A stretch of DNA of 64,000 bases, taken from contig NZ_LT629794.1 of NCBI RefSeq assembly GCF_900106075.1, positions 2,873,501 through 2,937,500 on the forward strand. The letters run 5' to 3'. A program made the position numbers and the translations under genes. The notes under the pieces were generated by a model. That model ran no database searches, was not told where the DNA came from, and worked only from the letters and a program-made list of their open reading frames with translations. How positions within the stretch are numbered: the stretch's first letter is position 1; every line of letters starts with the position of its first letter. Below, piece by piece: positions 37,100 to 46,333 of this stretch. Origin of the DNA: Polaribacter sp. Hel1_33_78 (GTDB lineage Bacteria; Bacteroidota; Bacteroidia; Flavobacteriales; Flavobacteriaceae).

Positions 37100-37798
37100 A
37101 TGAATAAAAAAGTGCTGCTTTTTGGTTTTTTCATGATGATTTCTGCCGCTTTTTACGCACAAAGAGAACGTGTAGAAAACTTACCAACTTTTGATAAAAG
37201 AAAATTACATTATGGTTTTTATTTAGGTTTAAATCAAAATGATTTTAAATTAAATTTAAGGAACAGCTCCATAGATAATGCTGATATCTCTGCTACTGCT
37301 GCTGCTGGCTTTAATGTTGGTTTAATTGCAGATTTTCGTTTACATAAAAACCTGAGCTTACGTTTAGAACCGGGTTTAGTAAGTAATTCTAAAAATATTT
37401 ATTTCAATCATTTAGTGACAAAACAAGATAGTTTAAGAGAAATTGGCTCTACGTACTTGCATGTGCCTGTAATTTTTAAATTTAGCACAGATAGATATAA
37501 AAATATCCGTCCGTATTTATTAGGGGGAGTCTCTTACAATTATAATTTCTCTAGCAATGAAGCCAATCAAGACGACAATTCTTCAGGACAATTTAGGATG
37601 AAAACTCATAATTTTATGTACGAAGTTGGAATGGGAATTGATATTTATTTATATTACTTTAAGTTTTCTCCATCGATTCGTGGAATTTTTGCTTTTAACA
37701 ACGAAATTAAATACGATGATGACCCAAATAGCCAATGGACAGCTCCCATAAATTTTATGGGAACTCGCGGCGTATTTTTAACCTTTGCTTTTGAATAA
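37100..37798 (+). CDS. porT: Type IX secretion outer-membrane protein PorT
   Basis: A 232-residue outer-membrane barrel protein with a signal peptide (about 1-20, cleavage near FYAQ). The pattern HYGFYLGLNQNDFKL near 36-51 and LRLEPGLVSNSKNI is that of PorT-like beta-barrels, and the position right after ubiE agrees with PorT (SprT) of flavobacteria. PorT is required for type IX secretion in Porphyromonas and Flavobacterium; its molecular job is not settled. The gene ends 34 bases from the convergent methyltransferase gene. Confidence 0.9.
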   Translation: MNKKVLLFGFFMMISAAFYAQRERVENLPTFDKRKLHYGFYLGLNQNDFKLNLRNSSIDNADISATAAAGFNVGLIADFRLHKNLSLRLEPGLVSNSKNIYFNHLVTKQDSLREIGSTYLHVPVIFKFSTDRYKNIRPYLLGGVSYNYNFSSNEANQDDNSSGQFRMKTHNFMYEVGMGIDIYLYYFKFSPSIRGIFAFNNEIKYDDDPNSQWTAPINFMGTRGVFLTFAFE

Positions 37799-37831
37799 AG
37801 TTGAATCACAAAATTTCTGACGAAAAACTAC

Positions 37832-38566
37832 TTACAAAATATTTCTCTTAAACTCACTAAGTAAAATAGCGGTTGCAGTTGCAACATTCAGGCTTTCAGT
37901 TTCTTGGGTCTCTCCAAATCTTGGAATTGAAATTTTGTTTGTTATCAATGCTTTTATCCCATCAGAAACCCCATTAGCTTCATTACCCATAATAAGAATA
38001 CCTTCCTTTGGTAGTGAAGTTTCATAAACGTTTGAACCATGCATATCAGCAACGAAAGTTGGTGAAATTGATTCTTTTAAATACGTTTCTAAATCCATAT
38101 AAATAATAGAAACTCTAGTCAAAGAACCCATACTTGCTTGCACAACTTTTTGATTATAACAATCTACAGTATCTTTAGAACAAACCAATTGAGATATACC
38201 AAACCAATCACACAATCTAATAATTGTACCTAAATTCCCTGGATCATTTATAGCATCTAAAGCAATTGTGATTCCGTTAGTTTGAACTGGTTTTTCATCC
38301 GGAATTTTAAATATCCCTATAACTTTATTGGGCGTTTTTAAATTACTTATTTTTTGTAAATTCGTTTCCGATATCCTTATAATCCTATCTGAAGAAATAT
38401 CAGTTTGAAAATCATCAACTGCAAATAACGTATCCATTTCAAAAGAAGAATTCAGTAATTCATTTACTACCTTTATACCTTCAGCAATAAATAATTTATG
38501 CTTTTGTCTATACTTTTTCTGAGATAAGCTTGTTATAATTTTAAGTTGACTTTTTGAGATGCTCAT
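37832..38566 (-). CDS. SpoU/TrmH-family RNA 2'-O-methyltransferase
   Basis: A 244-residue SPOUT-fold methyltransferase. The three family motifs are present: ALDAINDPGNLGTIIRLCDW (motif 1), ILIMGNEANGVS (motif 2) and IPRFGETQETESLNVATATA (motif 3), forming the knotted SAM site. The N-terminal 70 residues resemble the substrate-binding domain of 23S rRNA methyltransferases (ITSLSQKKYRQKHKLFIAEG). The target nucleotide cannot be named from sequence. It is divergent from the TamA-like gene. Confidence 0.93.
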   Translation of the reverse strand: MSISKSQLKIITSLSQKKYRQKHKLFIAEGIKVVNELLNSSFEMDTLFAVDDFQTDISSDRIIRISETNLQKISNLKTPNKVIGIFKIPDEKPVQTNGITIALDAINDPGNLGTIIRLCDWFGISQLVCSKDTVDCYNQKVVQASMGSLTRVSIIYMDLETYLKESISPTFVADMHGSNVYETSLPKEGILIMGNEANGVSDGIKALITNKISIPRFGETQETESLNVATATAILLSEFKRNIL

Positions 38567-38635
38567 TAATTGTATGTAAATAAAAATAAACCGTTGAAAA
38601 ATACTATTTTTGAATTTCTTTGCAGTGCTAAAATA

Positions 38636-41149
38636 ATGAAAAAACTTTCGTTTTATTTTTTATTGATTGTATTTCTGGTTTCATGTAATTCTACAAAACA
38701 TGTTGCTGATGAAGAATACATGTTAAAAGAAAATTATTTTTTTATAGATAGTGCAAAAACAAAGGCTACCGAACTGCAAAAATACGTTTTACAAAAACCA
38801 AATCCACGTTTTTTAGGTTTGCCTTTAGGTTTATATTTTCATAATCTTGGAAATCACAATAAACCCAAAACACCATCTGAATGGGCCAAGCAAAATAAAC
38901 GCTCTTACAATTTTGTTAGAACTATTTTTTCAGAAAAACAAAGTATTGCTTATGCCAACTCTCTTATCAACTTAAATAAATCGTTTTTAAAATATCAGGG
39001 GCCCGAAATAATTAAAGACATAAAAGTAAAAAGAACCGCAGAAAATTTATGGGCATATTACAAAACACAAGGTTATTTTAAATCGACAGTAGCTTCTAAA
39101 ATAAATAGAAGTTCTACCAATAAAAAAGCGACTGTAGAATATCGTATTTCAAAAGGTAAACCAACTATTTTAGACTCTGTAAAAATTAAAATTGCGTCTC
39201 CAATTTTAGACTCAATTTATAAAAAATCTGCTTTAGAAACACTTTTAAAAACAGGAAATCAATACAAAGATCAAACTTTTAGAAATGAAGCAGATAATGT
39301 TGTAAAACTTTTTAGAAATAACGGAATTTATCATTTTTCAGAATCTGCTATCGGTTTTTATGTCGATTCAACAAGAACAGATTACAAAACAAATATTGAT
39401 TTTTTAATTTCTTCGAATAGATTAATTGAATCGAATGGAAACTACATAGAAAAACCTTTTAATGTTCACACCATAAAAGAAGTAAATGTATTCACAGATT
39501 ATTCTTTTGCAAAAAGGAGCAATTCGATAAAAGACTCTATCTCTTATAACGGAATTAATTTTCTAGCTCATGATAAGATAAAATACAATCTTAAATATTT
39601 ATCACAATCTATTTTCTTAAAACCAAATGGGATTTACAAAGACACTTTAAGAAACCTAACAAGAACGCACTTAAAATCTTTAAAGAATTTTAAATCAACA
39701 AATATTAAATTTACACCAATCCCTGGATTTGAAAATGAACTAAAAATGGACATTTTCTTAGCTCCTTTAGAGAAATACACTTTAGGTTTTGAGACAGAAC
39801 TAACACATTCTAACATTAGAAATATCGGCGCTTCAGCAAAATTCTCAATCATAGATAGAAATGCTTTTAGAGGTGCAGAATTACTAAAAATGTCTCTTTT
39901 AGGCTCTTGGTTTAATTCTAATAATGGTCCAGGATGGGAAATTGGTGCAGATATATCTTTAGAAGTGCCAAGGTTTGTTGCTCCTTTTGGGTTAAGTAAA
40001 TTTGTCCCAAAAGAAATGTCTCCAAGAACGTTGTTTTCGTTTGGCTCAAGTTTTCAAAAAAACATTGGTTTAGACAGACAAACATTTACAATTCTTACAG
40101 ATTATAAATGGCAATTTAATTCAAAAAAAACGGTACAATTAGAACTTTTAAACACGCAATATGTAAAAAACCTAAACGTTAGTAGCTTCTTTACTATTTA
40201 CAATTCTGAATTCGAAAGCTTAAATTCAGTTGCACAAGTTTATGACAATGTAAATAATACCACTAACAATTACCCTATTCCAACAGATGAAAATCAAGCT
40301 TCCAAAGCTGTTTCATTTATGAATCTTGTTGCAGATAATAATAGAAATAATAACTTTCGAAATACAAACCCTGAAGAATACAACCTAGCGACAAATATAC
40401 TAAATAGATACAATATTATTACTTCAGACTTTTTAATCCCAATAGTTGGATATTCATTTACTTATAATAATCAGTCAAGTTTTAAAGACAATAATTTTTC
40501 TTTCTTTAAAATTAGATTAGCTAACTCTGGAAATATTTTAGGCTTTTTGTCTAATAAGAGAAACACAAACAACAAAAAGACTCTTTTAAATATTCCTTTA
40601 GCGCAATATTTTAAATCGGATATAGAATACAAAAAGTTCTGGAATATTGGTAACAATTCTGTTTTTGCTCTTAGAACATTTTTAGGCGCAATTGTTACCT
40701 ATAATAATTCAGATATTCCTTTTACGAAAAGTTATTTTGCTGGAGGTTCTAACGACATTAGAGCTTGGCAAACTTATGAATTAGGGCCTGGAAGTAGAAA
40801 TTCTGGATTAGAGTTTAATATTGGTAGTTTCAAATTTTTAACTAGTGCTGAATACCGATTTGATATTATAAGTAAATTAAAAGGCGCACTATTTGTTGAT
40901 GCTGGAAATATATGGGATATCTCTGGGTCTAGTTTTGTAGAAGATAATGCTAAATTTAATAGTTTATCTTCCTTGAAAAATATTGCTATTGGCTCTGGTC
41001 TTGGAGCAAGATGGGATTTCAATTTTTTAATCTTACGTATTGATGTAGGTTTTAAAACTTATGAACCATACTTAAAGAATCGTAAATGGTTTCAAAATTA
41101 CAATTTATCCCATGCTGTTTACAATATAGGAATCAACTATCCTTTCTAA
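38636..41149 (+). CDS. BamA/TamA-family outer-membrane lipoprotein (TamL-like)
   Basis: An 837-residue protein with a lipoprotein signal ending FLVSCNSTK (lipidated Cys near 17), POTRA-like segments in the N-terminal half and a C-terminal Omp85 barrel. The barrel carries FAGGSNDIRAW and GPGSR and ends in GINYPF. Omp85 proteins insert or assemble outer-membrane components. A lipid-anchored TamA-like form (TamL) is characteristic of Bacteroidota, where it is thought to work with a TamB-like protein. The ATG at 38636 was chosen because it starts the signal peptide directly; the longer reading adds 22 residues of untypical sequence and runs over a TATTTTTG -7 box at 38605. Confidence 0.9.
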   Translation: MKKLSFYFLLIVFLVSCNSTKHVADEEYMLKENYFFIDSAKTKATELQKYVLQKPNPRFLGLPLGLYFHNLGNHNKPKTPSEWAKQNKRSYNFVRTIFSEKQSIAYANSLINLNKSFLKYQGPEIIKDIKVKRTAENLWAYYKTQGYFKSTVASKINRSSTNKKATVEYRISKGKPTILDSVKIKIASPILDSIYKKSALETLLKTGNQYKDQTFRNEADNVVKLFRNNGIYHFSESAIGFYVDSTRTDYKTNIDFLISSNRLIESNGNYIEKPFNVHTIKEVNVFTDYSFAKRSNSIKDSISYNGINFLAHDKIKYNLKYLSQSIFLKPNGIYKDTLRNLTRTHLKSLKNFKSTNIKFTPIPGFENELKMDIFLAPLEKYTLGFETELTHSNIRNIGASAKFSIIDRNAFRGAELLKMSLLGSWFNSNNGPGWEIGADISLEVPRFVAPFGLSKFVPKEMSPRTLFSFGSSFQKNIGLDRQTFTILTDYKWQFNSKKTVQLELLNTQYVKNLNVSSFFTIYNSEFESLNSVAQVYDNVNNTTNNYPIPTDENQASKAVSFMNLVADNNRNNNFRNTNPEEYNLATNILNRYNIITSDFLIPIVGYSFTYNNQSSFKDNNFSFFKIRLANSGNILGFLSNKRNTNNKKTLLNIPLAQYFKSDIEYKKFWNIGNNSVFALRTFLGAIVTYNNSDIPFTKSYFAGGSNDIRAWQTYELGPGSRNSGLEFNIGSFKFLTSAEYRFDIISKLKGALFVDAGNIWDISGSSFVEDNAKFNSLSSLKNIAIGSGLGARWDFNFLILRIDVGFKTYEPYLKNRKWFQNYNLSHAVYNIGINYPF

Positions 41150-41155
41150 TTAAAT

Positions 41156-41192
41156 CTTATAAAAACCCTATAACGTTTTCGTTATTTTATAA
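41156..41192 (+). terminator. Possible terminator hairpin after the TamA-like gene
   Basis: CTTATAAA (41156-41163) pairs with TTTATAAG (41185-41192), and inside it ATAACG (41169-41174) pairs with CGTTAT (41179-41184), with a short bulge on the left. There is no strong T run, so termination is uncertain. Confidence 0.4.
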
Positions 41193-41262
41193 GGAATCAA
41201 GATTCTTAAACTACTATTTTTTAGTACTTTTGACAAGTAAACATCAATAAAAAAAATATAAA

Positions 41263-42330
41263 ATGAGTCATAATATTAAACCTGGAGTAGCAACAGGAAA
41301 AGAAGTTCAAGAAATTTTTAAACTAGCAAAAGAAAAAGGATTTGCTTTACCAGCAGTAAATGTTATCGGTTCTAATACTATTAATGGTGTTTTAGAAACT
41401 GCTAGAGATTTAAATGCACCTGTAATTATTCAGTTCTCAAACGGAGGAGCACAATTTAATGCGGGTAAAGGTTTATCTAACAAAAATGAAAAAGCTGCTA
41501 TTGCAGGCGCCATTGCAGGTGCAAAACACATTCATGAATTATCCATTGCATATGGAGTTCCTGTAATTTTGCATACAGACCACGCAGCAAAAAAACTATT
41601 ACCTTGGATTGATGGTTTATTAGACGCATCAGAAAAACACTTTGAAGAAACTGGTAAATCTTTATACAGCTCTCACATGATTGATCTATCAGAAGAGCCT
41701 TTAGAAGAAAATATCGAAATTTGTAAAACTTATTTAGCTAGAATGAGCAAAATGGGTATGACTTTAGAAATTGAATTAGGTATTACTGGTGGAGAAGAAG
41801 ATGGAGTTGATAATTCTGACGTAGATGTTTCTAAATTATACACACAACCAGAAGAGGTTGCTTACGCTTATGAAGAGTTATTAAAAGTTTCTCCTCAATT
41901 CACAATTGCTGCAGCTTTTGGAAATGTTCACGGAGTTTACAAACCAGGAAATGTAAAGTTAACTCCAAAAATCTTAAAGAACTCTCAAGAGTTTATTACA
42001 AAGAAATATGGCGTTGAAGAAAATCATATCGATTTTGTATTTCATGGAGGTTCAGGTTCTACTTTAGAAGAAATTAGAGAGGCTATTGGTTATGGAGTTA
42101 TTAAAATGAATATTGACACTGACTTACAATTCGCTTTTACTGAAGGAATTAGAGATTATATGCAAGGAAAATCAGCTTATTTAGCAACTCAAATTGGTAA
42201 TCCTGATGGAGCAGAGCAACCGAACAAAAAATATTACGACCCAAGAAAATGGTTGCGTGAAGGTGAAGAAACTTTTAAAGCGAGATTAAAACAAGCTTTT
42301 GCTGATTTAAACAATGTTGATACTTTATAA
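41263..42330 (+). CDS. fbaA: Class II fructose-bisphosphate aldolase
   Basis: A 355-residue enzyme of the class IIA aldolases, which use zinc to cleave fructose-1,6-bisphosphate in glycolysis and run the reverse step in gluconeogenesis. Zinc-ligand and active-site motifs are visible: LHTDHAAKKLLPW, LEIELGITGGEEDG, AAFGNVHGVYKPGN and FVFHGGSGST, and the phosphate-binding IKMNIDTDLQ. Length matches the E. coli FbaA type. A TACTTTTG box at 41225-41232 fits a -7 element 31 bases ahead of the start. A strong terminator follows. Confidence 0.97.
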   Translation: MSHNIKPGVATGKEVQEIFKLAKEKGFALPAVNVIGSNTINGVLETARDLNAPVIIQFSNGGAQFNAGKGLSNKNEKAAIAGAIAGAKHIHELSIAYGVPVILHTDHAAKKLLPWIDGLLDASEKHFEETGKSLYSSHMIDLSEEPLEENIEICKTYLARMSKMGMTLEIELGITGGEEDGVDNSDVDVSKLYTQPEEVAYAYEELLKVSPQFTIAAAFGNVHGVYKPGNVKLTPKILKNSQEFITKKYGVEENHIDFVFHGGSGSTLEEIREAIGYGVIKMNIDTDLQFAFTEGIRDYMQGKSAYLATQIGNPDGAEQPNKKYYDPRKWLREGEETFKARLKQAFADLNNVDTL

Positions 42331-42350
42331 AAATATTTTTTAATAAATGA

Positions 42351-42384
42351 AAAGCACTTTGATTAAATCAAAGTGCTTTTTTTT
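42351..42384 (+). terminator. Intrinsic terminator after fbaA
   Basis: AAAGCACTTTGAT at 42351-42363 and ATCAAAGTGCTTT at 42367-42379 form a perfect 13-base stem with a 3-base loop, followed by T residues to 42384. Confidence 0.92.
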
Positions 42385-42502
42385 ATGACTTTAAGCATCA
42401 AAAATGACACTTTAAAGAAAAATCTTTTACATTTGTACTTCTAATTTAGAATCTATTTTTTAATTTATAAATATAGCAACAACCTAAAACACAATAACAA
42501 GT

Positions 42503-43360
42503 ATGGCTTGGTTTAAAAGAACAGATAAAGGAATACAAACTTCTACAGAAGATAAAAAAGATACTCCTAAAGGTTTATGGTATAAAACCCCTAGTGGAAA
42601 AATAATAGATACAGAAGAATTAAAAAGGAATTTATATGTAAGTCCAGAAGATGGTTACCATGTAAGAATAGGAAGTAAAGAATATTTTGAACTGTTTTTT
42701 GATGACAATAAATTTGAAGAATTAAATAAGAATTTAACTTCTAAAGATCCCTTGAAGTTCGAAGACACAAAAAAATATCCAGATCGATTAAAAGCGGCTC
42801 AAGAAAAAACAAAATTAAATGATGCTGTAAGAACCGCTGTAGGTAAATCATTAGGAAAAGATTTAGTTATTGCTGCTATGGATTTTGCTTTTATTGGTGG
42901 TTCTATGGGTTCTGTTGTGGGTGAAAAAATCGCAAGAGCCATTAATTATTCGATAGAACATAAAATTCCATTTTTAATGGTTTCAAAATCTGGAGGAGCA
43001 AGAATGATGGAGGCATCACTTTCTTTGATGCAATTAGTAAAAACATCTGCAAAATTAGCACAACTTGCGGAAGTTAAAATACCTTATATTTCTTTATGTA
43101 CAGATCCCACAACTGGAGGTACGACAGCTTCTTATGCAATGTTAGGTGACATTAATATTGCAGAACCAAATGCCTTAATTGCATTTGCAGGGCCAAGAGT
43201 TGTAAAAGATACTACAGGTAAAGATTTACCAGAAGGGTTTCAGAAATCTGAATTTGTATTAGAGCATGGTTTCCTAGACGGAATTTATGAGAGAAAACAA
43301 TTAAAAAAACAAATTAATTTATACATTGATTTAATTCAGAATCTACCAATTAGAGCATAA
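42503..43360 (+). CDS. accD: Acetyl-CoA carboxylase carboxyltransferase subunit beta lacking the zinc ribbon cysteines
   Basis: A 285-residue AccD, which with AccA moves the carboxyl group from carboxybiotin to acetyl-CoA, the first committed step of fatty acid synthesis. The carboxyltransferase core is intact ([64 protein letters not shown]). In the N-terminal segment, where E. coli AccD has four zinc-binding cysteines, residues 24-55 read [13 protein letters not shown]... and ...[13 protein letters not shown] with no cysteine at all. The fold may persist without zinc. The same loss is, as far as I recall, usual in flavobacterial AccD. Confidence 0.95.
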   Translation: MAWFKRTDKGIQTSTEDKKDTPKGLWYKTPSGKIIDTEELKRNLYVSPEDGYHVRIGSKEYFELFFDDNKFEELNKNLTSKDPLKFEDTKKYPDRLKAAQEKTKLNDAVRTAVGKSLGKDLVIAAMDFAFIGGSMGSVVGEKIARAINYSIEHKIPFLMVSKSGGARMMEASLSLMQLVKTSAKLAQLAEVKIPYISLCTDPTTGGTTASYAMLGDINIAEPNALIAFAGPRVVKDTTGKDLPEGFQKSEFVLEHGFLDGIYERKQLKKQINLYIDLIQNLPIRA

Positions 43361-43377
43361 GTAAAAAGCACGCACTG

Positions 43378-43412
43378 TTGGGTTTCTATTCAAAAAAATA
43401 ATTATATATTTG
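43378..43412 (+). promoter_or_regulatory. Promoter for rpsO
   Basis: TTG at 43378-43380 and TATATTTG at 43405-43412 match the -33/-7 pattern with 24 bases between, slightly long. A 55-base leader precedes the rpsO ATG at 43468. In other bacteria the rpsO leader binds S15 for feedback; no matching fold was recognised here. Confidence 0.5.
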
Positions 43413-43467
43413 CAGCTTCAATGAAAACATCATTGATGTACATAAAAATCATTTAAATAATATTGGA

Positions 43468-43737
43468 ATGTATTTAACTAAAGAAGTAAAAGAAAGCATC
43501 TTCGAAAAACACGGTAAAGGAAAAAACGATACAGGTTCTTCAGAAGGTCAAATCGCGTTATTTACGCACAGAATTAACCATTTAACTGGGCATTTAAAGA
43601 AGAATCGTAAAGATTTTAACACTGAGCGCTCATTAGTAATGATGGTAGGTAAACGTAGAAGTTTATTAGATTATTTAAAGAAAACCGAAATCAATAGATA
43701 TCGTGCAATCATTAAAGAATTAGGAATTAGAAAATAA
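43468..43737 (+). CDS. rpsO: 30S ribosomal protein S15
   Basis: An 89-residue protein with the S15 pattern DTGSSEGQIALFTHRINHLTGHLKKN... (split around residue 40) and a C-terminal YRAIIKELGIRK. It binds the central domain of 16S rRNA. It precedes pnp, an order shared by many bacteria, but here a terminator separates them. Confidence 0.98.
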   Translation: MYLTKEVKESIFEKHGKGKNDTGSSEGQIALFTHRINHLTGHLKKNRKDFNTERSLVMMVGKRRSLLDYLKKTEINRYRAIIKELGIRK

Positions 43738-43744
43738 TTCGCAC

Positions 43745-43778
43745 AAAAAAGAGGCTCTATAAACGTGCCTCTTTTTTT
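43745..43778 (+). terminator. Intrinsic terminator after rpsO
   Basis: AAAAAAGAGGC at 43745-43755 pairs with GCCTCTTTTTT at 43767-43777, an 11-base stem with an 11-base loop and T residues to 43778. Confidence 0.85.
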
Positions 43779-43979
43779 ATTAAAACTAATCCAATTGTAG
43801 CTTATTACAAAAGAAGTATACATCTTTGCTACAAAGGCCGAAATCAAAAAAATATTTAGTTCTGATTAACAAACAGAATCTATATAAAAAAATCAAAAAT
43901 AGTAACAGCATTTTTGAATTTCCATTGCAACAGACGACAGCACAACAACAAACAAATTAAAAATTTAGAATTAAAATTT

Positions 43980-46229
43980 ATGATTCCAAAAGTATTTAAA
44001 GAGGTTATAGACCTTGGTGATGGTAGAGAGATTTCTATCGAAACTGGAAAATTAGCAAAACAAGCTCATGGTAGTGTTGTTGTGCAATCAGGAAAATGTA
44101 TGATGTTGTGTACAGTTGTTTCCAATTATGAACAAAAAGATCTTGGTTTTCTTCCATTAACGGTAGACTACAGAGAAAAATTTGCTGCCGCAGGACGTTA
44201 TCCAGGTGGTTTCTTTAAAAGAGAAGCAAGACCAAGTGACGGCGAAGTATTAACAATGCGTTTAGTAGACCGTGTTTTACGTCCGTTATTCCCAAAGGAT
44301 TATACTGCAGAAACTCAAGTAATGATTCAGTTAATGTCTCATGACGAAAACGTTATGCCAGATGCGATGGCTGGTTTAGCAGCATCAGCAGCGATTCAAT
44401 TATCAGATTTTCCATTTGAATGCGCAATCTCTGAAGCAAGAGTTGGTCGTATAAACGGAGAATTTGTTATCAACCCAACAAGAGCTCAATTAGCTGAATC
44501 TGACATCGATATGATGATTGGAGCTTCTGCTGATTCTGTAATGATGGTTGAAGGTGAAATGGATGAAATTTCTGAAGAAGAAATGGCTGAAGCTATTAAG
44601 TTTGCGCATGAAGCTATAAAAGTGCAATGTGCTGCTCAATTAAGATTAGCAGAAGCATTTGGAAAAAAAGAAGTTCGTGAATATGAAGGTGCAAGAGAAG
44701 ATAAAGATTTAGAGAAAAAGGTTCATGACATGGCATACGATAAAGTATATGCTATCGCAGAAGCTGGATCTGCTAAACATGAAAGAACTGCTGCATTTAA
44801 AGAAATAAAAGCAGATATTAAAGCTACTTTTTCTGAAGAAGAATTAGAAGATTATGGTGGTTTAGTTTCTGATTATTATCGCAAAGCAGAAAAAGCTGCA
44901 ATTAGAGATTTAACCTTAAATGTAGGATTACGTTTAGATGGTCGTAAAACAGATGAAATTAGACCAATTTGGTCAGAAGTAGATTATTTACCATCAGTAC
45001 ATGGCTCTTCAATCTTTACTCGTGGTGAAACTCAAGCTTTAGCTACAGTTACTTTAGGAACTTCTAGAGATGCTAATAAAATAGATATGCCATCTTACGA
45101 AGGTGAAGAAAATTTCTATTTACATTATAACTTCCCTCCTTTTTGTACAGGTGAAGCTAGACCAATTCGTGGAACATCTCGTAGAGAAGTTGGACATGGT
45201 AATTTAGCGCAACGTGGCTTAAAAGGAATGATTCCTGATAGTTGTCCTTACACAGTAAGAGTAGTTTCTGAAGTTTTAGAGTCTAATGGTTCTTCTTCTA
45301 TGGCAACTGTTTGTGCTGGAACAATGGCATTGATGGATGCTGGTGTACAAATGATAAGACCAGTTTCTGGAATTGCGATGGGATTGATTTCTGATGCCGA
45401 ATCTGGAAATTATGCTGTATTATCTGATATTTTAGGGGATGAAGATCACTTAGGAGATATGGATTTTAAAGTAACAGGTACTTCTGAAGGTATTACTGCT
45501 TGTCAAATGGATATTAAAGTAAAAGGGTTATCATATGAGATTTTAGTAAATGCTTTACAACAAGCACGTGCTGGTCGTTTACATATTTTAGGAAAAATAA
45601 CTGACACCATTTCTTCTGCGAACGAAGAAGTTAAGGAACATGCTCCTAAAATGATTAACAGACGTATTCCTAATGATATGATTGGTGCATTTATTGGGCC
45701 AGGAGGTAAACATATTCAAGAACTACAGAAAGAAACAGGAACTACAATTGTAATTACTGAAGATGCTGTAACTGAAGAAGGAATTATTGAAATATTAGGA
45801 ACAGATCCTGCAGGAATTGAAAAAGTGATTGCTCGCATAGAGTCAATGCTGTTTAAACCTGTTGTTGGAAGTGCATACGAAGTAAAGGTAATTAAAATGT
45901 TAGATTTTGGTGCTGTTGTAGAATATGTAGAGGCTCCAGGAAACGAAGTTTTATTGCATGTAAGTGAATTAGCTTGGGAACGCACAGATAATGTCTCTGA
46001 CGTTGTTAAAATGGGAGATATTTTAGATGTAAAATACTTTGGTTTAGATCCAAGAACTCGTAAAGAGAAAGTTTCTAGAAAAGCTTTGTTAGAAAAACCA
46101 GAAGGTTATGTAGCAAGACCACCAAGAGATGATAAACGTTCTGGTGGACGTGATAATAGAGGTAGAGATAATCGTGGACGTGATAACAGACGTGATGACA
46201 GAAAACCAAGAGAACCAAAAAAAGATTAA
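43980..46229 (+). CDS. pnp: Polynucleotide phosphorylase (PNPase)
   Basis: A 749-residue 3'-5' exoribonuclease that degrades RNA with phosphate. It has two RNase PH domains (first with [20 protein letters not shown], second with [16 protein letters not shown] and the catalytic-core motif SGIAMGLI), a KH domain with [16 protein letters not shown] and an S1 domain ([18 protein letters not shown]). The C-terminal 30 residues form an unusual Arg/Gly/Asp/Asn-rich tail with a repeated GRDNR unit that could bind RNA. The ATG at 43980 is chosen; the upstream extension is not family-like. The gap from the rpsO terminator is about 200 bases. Confidence 0.97.
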   Translation: MIPKVFKEVIDLGDGREISIETGKLAKQAHGSVVVQSGKCMMLCTVVSNYEQKDLGFLPLTVDYREKFAAAGRYPGGFFKREARPSDGEVLTMRLVDRVLRPLFPKDYTAETQVMIQLMSHDENVMPDAMAGLAASAAIQLSDFPFECAISEARVGRINGEFVINPTRAQLAESDIDMMIGASADSVMMVEGEMDEISEEEMAEAIKFAHEAIKVQCAAQLRLAEAFGKKEVREYEGAREDKDLEKKVHDMAYDKVYAIAEAGSAKHERTAAFKEIKADIKATFSEEELEDYGGLVSDYYRKAEKAAIRDLTLNVGLRLDGRKTDEIRPIWSEVDYLPSVHGSSIFTRGETQALATVTLGTSRDANKIDMPSYEGEENFYLHYNFPPFCTGEARPIRGTSRREVGHGNLAQRGLKGMIPDSCPYTVRVVSEVLESNGSSSMATVCAGTMALMDAGVQMIRPVSGIAMGLISDAESGNYAVLSDILGDEDHLGDMDFKVTGTSEGITACQMDIKVKGLSYEILVNALQQARAGRLHILGKITDTISSANEEVKEHAPKMINRRIPNDMIGAFIGPGGKHIQELQKETGTTIVITEDAVTEEGIIEILGTDPAGIEKVIARIESMLFKPVVGSAYEVKVIKMLDFGAVVEYVEAPGNEVLLHVSELAWERTDNVSDVVKMGDILDVKYFGLDPRTRKEKVSRKALLEKPEGYVARPPRDDKRSGGRDNRGRDNRGRDNRRDDRKPREPKKD
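46146..46190 (+). repeat. Three tandem 15-base units encoding GRDNR in the pnp tail
   Basis: GGACGTGATAATAGA, GGTAGAGATAATCGT and GGACGTGATAACAGA follow one another in frame, and a partial fourth copy follows to 46202. The units differ at codon third positions, which suggests that the repeat is kept at the protein level. Copy number could vary between strains. Confidence 0.8.
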
Positions 46230-46253
46230 TAACCTATTTTTTTTTAAACATAT

Positions 46254-46285
46254 AAAATCGTCAGAATATTTTGGCGATTTTTTTT
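46254..46285 (+). terminator. Intrinsic terminator after pnp
   Basis: AAAATCGTC at 46254-46262 pairs with GGCGATTTT at 46273-46281 (one G-T pair), followed by a run of T. It ends 49 bases before the next start codon. Confidence 0.75.
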
Positions 46286-46333
46286 GTTTATAGCTATTTT
46301 CTAAAATGCTTTTATTTTCTTTGTAAACGATTA

